From assembly GCA_963724285.1 (NCBI GenBank), contig CAVRUD010000013.1, forward strand, positions 248,001-312,000: a DNA stretch of 64,000 nt. Direction: 5' to 3'. The position numbers and the translations under genes were made by a program. The notes below the pieces were generated by a model. That model made no database searches and was not told where the DNA came from. It worked only from the letters and a program-made list of their open reading frames with translations. Positions within the stretch are counted from its first letter, which is position 1. Every line of letters begins with the position of its first letter. The stretch comes from CAVRUD01 sp963724285. Its GTDB lineage: Bacteria; Chloroflexota; Chloroflexia; Thermomicrobiales; UBA6265. This document shows, one piece after another, positions 17,620 through 25,439 of this stretch.

Positions 17620-18005
17620 CGTAGCAGTAGGCACAGTCTAAAGGTAGGGGGGCGACCCGGCCAATTAGTCCTAGGATCTTGCCCCGTGGACCCGTGGGGC
17701 GGTCGGAGGACGGCTCGCCCAGCGGACGGCCCCGACTCGCCCGCCGCCTGTCCGATCGATCGGAGACGCGACCGCTCGACGAACGCATCTATGTCGGCGC
17801 GCTCGAACCAGTAGGTCGCGGACAGCCCCTCGACCCGGTAGGAGATCGCCGGGAACGCGCCGCGGTTGGCCCAGTTCAGTACGGTCGCCCGGGTCACCCC
17901 AAGGATGCGCGCGGGCTGGGCGATGCCGACGGACCGGTCGCCCGGCTCGGGCGGGTTCGGCGCCGCGGCGGCCGGACCCGCCGCCCGCGCGGCGAGCGCG
18001 ACCAC
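17361..18005 (-). CDS. Excisionase-type HTH protein (C-terminal part uncertain)
   Basis: From GTG at 18005 the frame holds an Ala/Pro-rich lead and then a clear helix-turn-helix (VGIAQPARILGVTRATVLNW) followed by a wing and the ERADIDAFVERSR helix, covering roughly 17766-17930. Beyond that the frame loses recognisable content and runs into the signal-peptide region of the Cys-rich gene in a different frame, so the true 3' end is probably earlier, perhaps after another frame error. It is in frame with the HTH ORF immediately upstream, separated only by a TAA and four codons. Confidence 0.5.
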   Translation of the reverse strand: MVALAARAAGPAAAAPNPPEPGDRSVGIAQPARILGVTRATVLNWANRGAFPAISYRVEGLSATYWFERADIDAFVERSRLRSIGQAAGESGPSAGRAVLRPPHGSTGQDPRTNWPGRPPTFRLCLLLRCAHRHTPIDWMHCWIRTALIPWRERSRRQRRAAASWGRLPPWGPACSGRGPAAPRRPARPARPPTRRASAGARAGPTRAPPAAST

Positions 18006-18017
18006 CTCGCCGCGCCG

Positions 18018-18233
18018 TTAACGGTTCGGCGCCCGAAGGTGGTCGCCGACCCGGGACGCCGCGATCGTGCCCTCATGGGCCCAGCGAGTGAGGGACCGGC
18101 GGGTGATGCCGAGGATGGCCGCCGCCTCTGCCGTCGAGAGCAGGTCGTCGTCTGCGGGAAAGCGCCCTCTACATCGTCGATTCCGTCGAAGGCCGCCATT
18201 CTCAGCGATGTGCGACGATGCCGCCATGAGCAA
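18018..18233 (-). CDS. Small helix-turn-helix protein, MerR/excisionase type
   Basis: 71 residues; residues about 28-70 read DDDLLSTAEAAAILGITRRS followed by LTRWAHEGTIAASRVGDHLR, a typical single HTH_17 domain for DNA binding. The stop (TAA at 18018-18020) is followed in the same frame by the second HTH ORF, so this could be the N-terminal half of one two-HTH regulator split by a nonsense codon, or two adjacent genes. The DDDL start of the domain matches the DDDLIGTA start of the pseudogene at 14.9 kb, linking the two loci. Confidence 0.55.
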   Translation of the reverse strand: MLMAASSHIAENGGLRRNRRCRGRFPADDDLLSTAEAAAILGITRRSLTRWAHEGTIAASRVGDHLRAPNR

Positions 18234-18299
18234 CGATAAGTGGCGGGCATCCCTGGTCTTCTCGGCAGTCCTGCAGAACTGACTCTGCCTCCGCGGGTT

Positions 18300-19056
18300 C
18301 TATCGTCCTGGCTTCGTACCTCTGGCCGCCCACGCTCTTCCGACGAGCTCGATTGCGCCATTTTCTTCGATCGGCAGCGTTGATCTGAGTTGCTCGCGAA
18401 GCGCCGTCCGGCGCTCATCATCAAGACCGCCGACATACCGCTGCGGTGCTGCAGGTCCAGAATAGGGTGTGCGGGACCCAGTAGTCGTCGAAGTCGAGAA
18501 ACACCAGCGGTACCTCGATCCCTTCGACAACCACGTCGCCAAGGCCGGTATCTGCGAAGAGTGCTGCAAGCGGTTCCGGGTGGCTGATGTGATAGTGCGA
18601 GCGCGGATCGTGGTCGGCCGCGTTGGGGTCCGTGGCTGCCACCGCCTCCCAGAAGAACCGCACCATCTGCATTTCGCCGCTGTAGTCCCAGATGTAGGCG
18701 GCAACGGTTCCATCCGGACGCGCCACTCGCGCCATCTCGGCCGTTGCGGCGGATGGGTCCGCAATGTGGTTCAAGACGAGTCCCGCAACCACCACGTCGA
18801 ACCTGCTATCGTCCATCGGCAACGCCCGGGCATCGCCGACGTCGAAGCTGGCCCGGGGATCGGTCACCTGACGCGCCGCGGCCGCGATGAAATCGGCCGA
18901 CGGATCGATGCCTACCAGGGTCGCTGGATCACCCAGTTCGAGCACGGCCGCGGAGAGGGCGCCCGTGCCGCAGCCTACGTCGAGCCAATCCCTCTTGGTG
19001 GCAACGCCGAGCCAGGGAACGAAGGCCTGGGCCAAGGGCCGGCTCCAGCGCCCCAT
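18300..19056 (-). pseudogene. Class I SAM-dependent methyltransferase, frameshifted near the C-terminus
   Basis: From ATG at 19056 the frame begins GRWSRPLAQAFVPWL, then motif I (WLDVGCGTGALS), the acidic residue of motif II (LVGIDPS) and VGDARALPMDD, matching Methyltransf_11/UbiE-like enzymes. Near 18455 it must change frame to reach GPAAPQRYVGGLDDERRTAL and the end WAARGTKPGR. The total length is one base over a multiple of three. In-frame codons before the ATG encode ADAYEAY, typical of the family start, so the true start may be slightly upstream. Substrate unknown. It borders the presumed island. Confidence 0.7.
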
Positions 19057-19302
19057 GTACGCTTCATAGGCGTCCGCCGCACCCCACGAAAACGAGCCGG
19101 GGCAAAGACCATCTGGGCTCCCTTTCCGCTCACCGCGTCTCGATCGGCCGCTTCAGGTTTGGAACCTAACCCACCGTTGGGTTCGCCGCACCGAGGACAG
19201 GGCCACCAACTTTAAAGCATGCGCTCGGGCGGAGCCCATAGTCGGGGAGTCCCGTCCAGGAGAGCGGTTCGAGTCGGATGGAACTCGAGTCGCGAAAGCG
19301 GC

Positions 19303-20403
19303 CTACATCGGGCGCAACTGCGCCCCTTCAGGCAACAGTCCGGTTGCAACACCAAGCACACCGGAGAGCCAGACGGCAGAGTTCTCCGCGACGTGCATGT
19401 CGTCACGGTGTGTCGTCAACCCGGCAACGACGGCGGGGCAGGTCGTCTCGTTGCAGAACCAAGGGATCGTGTCGACGTACCTGACGCCCGTCTGAGTGGC
19501 TACCCGCCAGAACTGAACCGGCGACCGGTATCGCCACGGCGTAGCCCGGGAACCGGGTCGTCGAATCGAAGACCACGCTGGCTCCCAGGATTGTGGCAAC
19601 GCCTGCCCAACTTATCGCCACGCCGAGATTGCGGGGCAGGAGCAGCAGCCAACGCGCAGTCACAGCGAGCAGGGCGCCCGCTCCCATCTCAAACGCCCGG
19701 GGAAACGGCGAAAAGTCAGGCTGCGGTCGCATCGACCCGAGTCTGGTGCATTGACCAAAGCAGGGACCCGGCGATGACGGCCGTTAGAACGACCCCGAGT
19801 TTGAGACGCAGAGAAACCTGGCGCGCCACCAGAGCCACCAGGATGATCAGGGCTGGCCAGACAAAGTAGAACTGCTCCTCAACCGCCAGCGACCAGGTGC
19901 TGCAACGGCGATGGCGGCAATTGGGCATTGAGGTAATCGGTCCCCTGATGGGCAAAGCGAACGTTGCTGGCAAAGAGCGTCGCCCACCTGGCGTCTTCCG
20001 CTACCCGGTTAGCGCGGCTTTCGCCGAGGTACAGAAACGAGGCAATCACAGTAAATACGAGGACCAGAGATCCGGCCGGCGGCAATCGGCGGGCACGCCT
20101 AGCGTAGAGGCGAGGGAGCGAAACCCGGCCGCTACGCTCCTGCTCCTTGAGCAGAATGCCGGTGATGAGGAATCCTGAAAGCATGAAGAAGACGTCGACG
20201 CCGACGTAACCGCCGCTCAGGAGGGCAAGGCCGGCGTGATCGAACAGGACCAGGAGCACCGCGATTGCCCGCAAGCCTTCGATGTCCGGCCGGAACGATC
20301 GCTCCGCGGATGTGGTGATCTCGCCCGATTGGGTGTTGTCTGGGAAGCCACGCGTGCCGCTGAATGGAATTGCTACCATCCGGCTGGAATCCAGCCGCAA
20401 CAA
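19303..20403 (-). pseudogene. Acyltransferase-3 / SGNH (OafA-like) membrane acyltransferase, degraded
   Basis: The start shows the acyltransferase-3 signature: FRPDIEGLRAIAVLLVLFDH and GGYVGVDVFFMLSGFLITG. After a frame change near 19890 comes the WSLAVEEQFYFVWP motif, then FEMGAGALLA in yet another frame, and finally a jump to the end of an SGNH esterase domain (DTIPWFCNETTCPAVVAGL, RDDMHVAENSAVWLS). Intact OafA-like proteins are about 650 residues; only about 365 codons remain. Several late acyltransferase helices and most of the SGNH domain are missing, and at least two frame shifts are needed. It would have O-acylated surface glycans; clearly inactive as read. Confidence 0.8.
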
Positions 20404-20636
20404 TGCACGCTCTCTGGGTGTCGAAGCTCACTCGTTGGTCTCAATCATGAAGATCGGTAAGCCGTCGCCCACGCCGCGAGCATCCCAAGCACCGGCACAC
20501 GCCGGTCGGGACACGATTTGGACAGATCGGCGTCGATCATCCGGGACCCACTTGCCGCAAGAGACATACCATCTCACGTTCCAGATGCGATTTTCGTTCC
20601 AACGTTCCACGCATCACGGATATCGGGAGCATCTCT

Positions 20637-21149
20637 ATGCACAACCTTGATTTCAGCCGAGGAAGCCGGAGATTCAACTTCAGGGTGGCAGGACTTTGTG
20701 TCCACGACGGCTACGCACTGCTCAATCGGGCGGTGCCAGATAAATCCTGGAACCTTCCGGGTGGTCGCTGTCACATGGGCGAGCCGTCAAACAAGGCGAT
20801 TGAACGGGAACTCCGCGAGGAGCTTGGCGTCGCCGTCCAGATAACTCGGCTCCTGTGGTTCGTCGAGAATTTCTTTGGCAATGCGGACGAGCAGGTCCAT
20901 CAATTGGCCTGCGTCTACCTGTTCGAACTGCCCGTTGGGTCGTCACCGCTCGCCAAGGACCAAATCCACACCGGGATTGACACCGGGATTGAGGGAGAGG
21001 ACCTTCAGCTGATCTTCCGCTGGTTTCCAATCTCCGATCTACCGGCTGTCCGACTGTATCCCATGTTCTTGCGCACCGAAATCGCCAATCTCCCGGCGGT
21101 TCCGACCCACTTGATTAACATCGAGGAAGACGGAGTACCCGAACCCTAG
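20637..21149 (+). CDS. NUDIX hydrolase
   Basis: 170 residues with a full Nudix box: GGRCHMGEPSNKAIERELRE followed by ELGV at residues about 41-64, giving G-x5-E-x7-REUxEE-x-G. The N-terminal strand contains RVAGLCVHDGYALLNR, typical of housecleaning or ADP-ribose-type enzymes that hydrolyse X-linked nucleoside diphosphates. Substrate cannot be called. ATG at 20637 has no strong ribosome-binding site. Its end overlaps the convergent ABC ATPase gene by four bases. Confidence 0.88.
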   Translation: MHNLDFSRGSRRFNFRVAGLCVHDGYALLNRAVPDKSWNLPGGRCHMGEPSNKAIERELREELGVAVQITRLLWFVENFFGNADEQVHQLACVYLFELPVGSSPLAKDQIHTGIDTGIEGEDLQLIFRWFPISDLPAVRLYPMFLRTEIANLPAVPTHLINIEEDGVPEP

Positions 21150-22255
21150 TCGAGCAGGACGGCCGTATTGTCGACTGCGAACGACAGTTCGACGGCCTGC
21201 CCCCCACTGAACATAGGGATCGAGCCCGAAACGCTCGGGACGTGGACGGTGACCCGGGTGCCGCCAGCCACCTCGACGACGACCTGGCTGTGACTCCCGA
21301 AGTAGATGTACTCGACCACGACGCCGGACAGGACGTTGACCGCGGAGGTTCCGTTCCGCTGCGATCCGATCTCGATGTTCTCGCGACGCACCGCCACCCA
21401 GACGACGCTCGCTGCCGTAGCAGCCACGCCTTCCGGCAGCGTCGCGCGTAGCGTTCCGAGGCCGCCCACCGCAACCTCGGCGACGCCGTTCCGGCAACTG
21501 ACCAACGTCCCGGCGAGAATGTTGGCCTGGCCGATGAAGTCGGCGACAAACCGAGTTCGCGGCCGGTCGTAGATGTCCGCCGGCGTCCCGACCTGAAGAA
21601 TCTGGCCGCGGTTCATCACGGCGATCCGGTCTGACATTGCCAGGGCTTCATCCTGATCATGGGTGACGTAGAGAAACGTCGTCTCCAATCTCCGGTTGAG
21701 CTCACGGAGTTCGCGCTGCATCTCCGTGCGGAGCTTGAGATCCAGAGCCCCAAGAGGTTCATCGAGGAGTAGCACGGCGGGATGGTTCACGAGCGCCCTG
21801 GCGAGGGCGACGCGTTGCTGCTGGCCACCCGAGAGTTCAAAGGGCTTTCGCCGGTCGCCCTTGTCGAGTCGGACTAAGTTCGTGGCCGCATCGACCCGTT
21901 GCTGCCGTTCGTCCCGGGAGATTCCCGCCATCCGAAGTCCGAACATGATGTTCTGTTCGACCGACATGTGGGGAAAGAGAGCGTAGTCCTGAAACACGGT
22001 ATTCACCGGCCGCCGGTGCGGCTGGGTGCGGCCAAGCGATCTGCCGGCTAGCAAGACGTCCCCCGAATCCGGCGGCTCGAACCCGCCGATCACCTTCAGG
22101 GTCGTGCTTTTGCCGCATCCGGATGGGCCAAGTACCGTCAGGAACTCACCACTCTCGATCTGGAGCGAAATCCCATCCACCGCCCGGATCGGGCCATACC
22201 GCTTGCGGACATCGCGAAGCTCAATCGCGCCCGGCCCAGGAAAAGAACCGGTCAT
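21146..22255 (-). CDS. ABC transporter ATP-binding protein, PotA/spermidine-Fe(III) type
   Basis: About 369 residues from the ATG at 22255. The ATPase domain has Walker A GPSGCGKST, the Q-loop (FQDYALFPHM), signature LSGGQQQRVALARAL, Walker B VLLLDEPLGAL and the switch His in VTHDQDEAL. A C-terminal TOBE domain follows (about 260-369), as in PotA/PotG/FbpC. A longer frame to 22357 would overlap the upstream gene, so the shorter start 35 bases after that gene's stop is preferred. No permease or binding protein is next to it; its partner upstream is an amidinotransferase-superfamily enzyme. Confidence 0.88.
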   Translation of the reverse strand: MTGSFPGPGAIELRDVRKRYGPIRAVDGISLQIESGEFLTVLGPSGCGKSTTLKVIGGFEPPDSGDVLLAGRSLGRTQPHRRPVNTVFQDYALFPHMSVEQNIMFGLRMAGISRDERQQRVDAATNLVRLDKGDRRKPFELSGGQQQRVALARALVNHPAVLLLDEPLGALDLKLRTEMQRELRELNRRLETTFLYVTHDQDEALAMSDRIAVMNRGQILQVGTPADIYDRPRTRFVADFIGQANILAGTLVSCRNGVAEVAVGGLGTLRATLPEGVAATAASVVWVAVRRENIEIGSQRNGTSAVNVLSGVVVEYIYFGSHSQVVVEVAGGTRVTVHVPSVSGSIPMFSGGQAVELSFAVDNTAVLLD

Positions 22256-22289
22256 CCGACGGACCCACTTTCCAGCGGGGCCCGAACGC

Positions 22290-23192
22290 TCACATCGCCC
22301 GCCAGATCGGCCGGGTGAGGCAGGTTGGGCCGCCCTCGCGGTTTCGGGAGATCTCATCGCCCTTGTACGTCCGCACCTGGCATCCGGCCGCTTCCAGGCG
22401 AGTGCGGGTGAGCGGATTCTGATCGAGCATCAGGCAGCGACTCGGTCCAAGGGCCAGAACGTTGCAGGCCATCGACAGGAACTCTTCGTCAGGGACCTCG
22501 ACGAAGTTCCAGCCTCGCTCGCGCAATTGCTCAACGAAGGGAACCGGCAAGAGCGGCAGGTAGACCACCGCCAGATCCTCCCTGACAGGGCTGATCATCG
22601 ACATGAGGTGGAGGCACTCGGCCGGTCCATGCCAGTGGGGCAGGTCCACGCGCACGATACCAACGCCGATCCCGGCCAGGATCGTCTGGAGCTGCGCAAT
22701 TCCGGCGTCGTTCGTCCGATAGGAACGGCCAACGGCGAGGGTTCGCGCATCGAGCCAGAAGGCATCGCCGCCATCGAACGTGCCGGGCGCCTCGATCCTG
22801 GCCAGGATGGGGATGCCCAATTCGATGTAGGACTGAGCGGCGTAGTCAGACTCAGCCAGCCGGGCCGGCTTGCCCATTCGGGACAGAATCGCGCCGCCGT
22901 CGGTCATGAAGGTGGGGTCATACGCAAAGATCGCGTCGAGTTCGCCGGCCGGATCCGGCCCGGCGGCGACGACCTCGACGCCTTCCTCGGCGAGAATCTG
23001 ACGAAAGGCGGCGTGTTCCGCCGCCGACTTGGCGACATCGACCGGGTGGAGATAACCGTAACACTGCCAGTCGTCGTCACGTGCGGGAGGAGCGGGCTGC
23101 CGCACCATCACCGTCCGCAGGGTCGCGGACATCGAATGCCCGCCGTAGCGCCTGGCGGTCCCGGTCCGCAACGTCGTCTCCGCTATCGTCAT
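22290..23192 (-). CDS. Amidinotransferase/dimethylargininase-family hydrolase
   Basis: 300 residues of the guanidino-group-modifying (pentein) superfamily. Visible signatures are FDGGDAFWL with the substrate-binding Asp, the His region LHLMSMISP, and the nucleophilic Cys in GGPTCLTRP near the C-terminus. Such enzymes hydrolyse dimethylarginine or arginine to citrulline or transfer amidino groups; dimethylargininase-like is the best guess. It precedes a PotA-like ATPase by 35 bases on the same strand, hinting at use of imported guanidino or polyamine compounds. The gene diverges from larC with about 150 bases between the starts. Confidence 0.8.
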   Translation of the reverse strand: MTIAETTLRTGTARRYGGHSMSATLRTVMVRQPAPPARDDDWQCYGYLHPVDVAKSAAEHAAFRQILAEEGVEVVAAGPDPAGELDAIFAYDPTFMTDGGAILSRMGKPARLAESDYAAQSYIELGIPILARIEAPGTFDGGDAFWLDARTLAVGRSYRTNDAGIAQLQTILAGIGVGIVRVDLPHWHGPAECLHLMSMISPVREDLAVVYLPLLPVPFVEQLRERGWNFVEVPDEEFLSMACNVLALGPSRCLMLDQNPLTRTRLEAAGCQVRTYKGDEISRNREGGPTCLTRPIWRAM

Positions 23193-23346
23193 CGATTGCT
23201 CCTCCAGGCCGCACCCAACCTGTAAACCAAGCCTGTAATCCGTAGCCGACGTCTGTCCGATTGATCATAACGCGGCCAAGCCCGCTGCTAAGATGCGTCA
23301 ATGATCCGGTGGTGATCAATCCCTCTCGGTACGGAGGTACTCCGGC

Positions 23347-24551
23347 GTGCGCATTGCCTTCTTCGACCCGTTCTCCGGCGCCAGCGGCGACATGGTTCTG
23401 GGAGCCCTGCTGGACGCGGGCCTCTCGGAGGCCGCGCTCCGCAGTGATCTGGGCAGGATCGATCTTCCCGGCTACGCGATGACTGTCCGCCGGACGGAGC
23501 GCCAAAGTATTGCCGGCATCCACGTGACCGTCACCCCCGCCGAGGATCAACCCAACCGGCAGTGGAGCGACATCCGGACGATGATCGAAGAATCAGCCCT
23601 GGATATTCCGGTGCGCGATGCAGCCCTGGCTGTCTTCTCCCGGCTGGCGGAGGCTGAAGCCAACGTCCACGGCACCTCGCCGGAAGAGGTTCATTTTCAC
23701 GAGGTCGGCGGTGTCGACGCGATTGTCGATATCTGCGGCGCCTGCATCGGGCTGGCATTGCTCGGGGTCGAGGCCGTCTATAGTGGTCCGCCCCGGCTGG
23801 GCTCGGGATTCGTGCGCGCCGCTCACGGCCTCCTGCCGGTGCCGGCTCCGGCGACGGCATCCCTGCTTGCCCGCGCCAACGCGCCGACCGCCGGTCCGGA
23901 CCCCGGTACCGAAGCCGTGCAGGCCGAATTGCTCACCCCAACTGGCGCGGCGATCCTGACAACCCTTGCGGAGTTCCGCCGGCCCGACTTCGTCCCAAGC
24001 GCGATCGGCTACGGCCTGGGCACACGAGATCTCCCCTGGCCGAATGCCTTGCGCGTCTGGATTGGCGAGATGGCAGGGGAGGGCGAAGGCGATGACGACG
24101 GCGACATCCTCCTCGAGACCAATATCGACGACATGAACCCACAATTTTTCGAGCTACTCTCCGACCGCCTGTTTGCGGCGGGAGCACTGGACGTCTGGTT
24201 GACGCCGATCACGATGAAAAAGGGCGCCCAGCAACCCAGGTGAGCGTGATCGCGGCCGGGCGGTCCCGCCGCGAACTCGAGGACGTCTTGATCGTCAACT
24301 CGACCACATTAGGAGTACGTGCCCGGACAATCGAGCGCGTCAAGGCGGCCCGGCGCATTGAGTCGGTCACCACGCGATGGGGCGATGTCCGCGTGAAATT
24401 GCGTGGCTGGAACGGCCGGGTGCTCGATGCGCGGCCCGAGTACGACGACTGCCTGGCCATCGCCCGAACCCGTGAGATCCCGATTCGCGAGGTTTGGAAC
24501 GAAGCGGCCCGCCTTGGTGAGGTCTATGTCGGCGGGAGGATGTCCGCATGA
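23347..24551 (+). CDS. larC: Nickel-pincer cofactor biosynthesis protein LarC, with probable -1 frameshift
   Basis: LarC inserts nickel into the pyridinium bis-thiocarboxylate cofactor of lactate racemase and related enzymes. The first frame starts at GTG 23347 (GGAGG ten bases upstream) with AFFDPFSGASGDM and runs through HFHEVGGVDAIVDICG to ETNIDDMNPQFF and TPITMKKG, then stops at 24241. The -1 frame continues without a gap as RPATQVSVIAAG and VNSTTLGVRARTIERV to 24551, giving about 401 residues, the usual LarC size. The junction is A-AAG-GGC at 24219-24225. Lactobacillus LarC is known to be made by a frameshift between larC1 and larC2, so this is likely programmed, though a sequencing error is possible. 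The end overlaps the next gene by ATGA. Confidence 0.85.
24219..24225 (+). promoter_or_regulatory. Putative -1 ribosomal slippery heptamer in larC
   Basis: A-AAG-GGC fits X-XXY-YYZ in the zero frame (AAG then GGC). Slipping back one base gives AAA-GGG pairing and makes CGC CCA the next codons, producing the conserved MKKGRP junction. Zero-frame reading reaches TGA 16 bases later. Confidence 0.6.
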
Positions 24552-25408
24552 GCACCGGCCAATCGATGAAGTTCGGCGTCACCATTCCCAACTTCGGCGA
24601 CTTTGGCGATGCCCGCAAGCTTGGTGATCTGGCAGAAGCGGCCGAACACGCCGGCTGGGACGGCTGCTTCGTCTGGGACCATCTCCGACCTTCGGATCCG
24701 TCGATGCCGCTGGCGGATCCGTGGATCTCCGCCACGACGATGGCGCTGAGGACGGAGCGGATCAGGATCGGCCCGCTGGTCACCCCCTTGCCCCGCCGGC
24801 GACCGTGGCAGGTCGCCCGGCAGGCGGTCACACTGGACCACCTGTCCGGCGGGCGCCTGGTTCTCGGCATCGGACTTGGCGGCGACTGGAACGGCGAATA
24901 CCTCGACTTTGGCGAGCAGGGCAGCACCAGGCAACGGGGCGCCATGCTCGATGAGGCAGTCGAAATCATCGCCGGACTGTGGAGCGGCGAACCCTTCACG
25001 TTTCAGGGCCAGCACTATCAGGTGACCGATGTCCGGTTCCTGCCAAAGCCCCTCCAGCAACCGCGCATTCCGATCTGGGTGGCCGGTGTGTGGCCGAACA
25101 AGGCTCCGTTCCGGCGGGCGGCACGGTGGGATGGCGTTTTCCCGATCGTCGAGCGGGAGTCGTTCGCGGCCAATCCCGACGAAATCAGGGAGATCCTGGC
25201 CTACATCGCCGGATACCGGCAGTCCGGCATGCCCCAGGACGTCATCGTCCACGCCGAATCACGCGGCGTTCCAGAATCTGAACTGCGCGCCAGCATCGAG
25301 GCCCTGAGTGAAGCGGGCGTCACGTGGTGGTTACAAACAGTCGCCCCCGAAGAGGAGTACTGGGCAATCAGGCGACTGATCGACGCCGGGCCTCCGATCA
25401 GGATGTGA
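24548..25408 (+). CDS. LLM-class flavin- or F420-dependent oxidoreductase
   Basis: 286 residues of the bacterial luciferase-like family (TIM-barrel). Visible are the early FGVTIPNFGDFGD strand, the WDGCFVWDHL segment, RIRIGPLVTPLPRR with the phosphate-binding region, and LSGGRLVLGIGLGGDW, typical of F420 or FMN binding. The ATG overlaps the larC stop (ATGA), so it is translationally coupled to larC; whether it is functionally tied to the nickel cofactor is unknown. Substrate cannot be deduced. Confidence 0.88.
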   Translation: MSTGQSMKFGVTIPNFGDFGDARKLGDLAEAAEHAGWDGCFVWDHLRPSDPSMPLADPWISATTMALRTERIRIGPLVTPLPRRRPWQVARQAVTLDHLSGGRLVLGIGLGGDWNGEYLDFGEQGSTRQRGAMLDEAVEIIAGLWSGEPFTFQGQHYQVTDVRFLPKPLQQPRIPIWVAGVWPNKAPFRRAARWDGVFPIVERESFAANPDEIREILAYIAGYRQSGMPQDVIVHAESRGVPESELRASIEALSEAGVTWWLQTVAPEEEYWAIRRLIDAGPPIRM

Positions 25409-25439
25409 CACGAAGCACCACCGAGTGGCAGTTTGGTGA

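Noticed and set aside
19210..19300. Second tRNA suggested by GGTTCGAGTC near 19268
   Set aside because: No acceptor, D or anticodon stems could be paired around it.
13918..20403. Duplicated att site from the selC 3' end
   Set aside because: The only repeats found were about eight bases (for example GCGCCCTC near 18164), too short to support an attachment site.
22026..23225. 399-residue plus-strand frame
   Set aside because: Antisense to the amidinotransferase and ABC ATPase genes; Arg/Pro-rich shadow without domain content.
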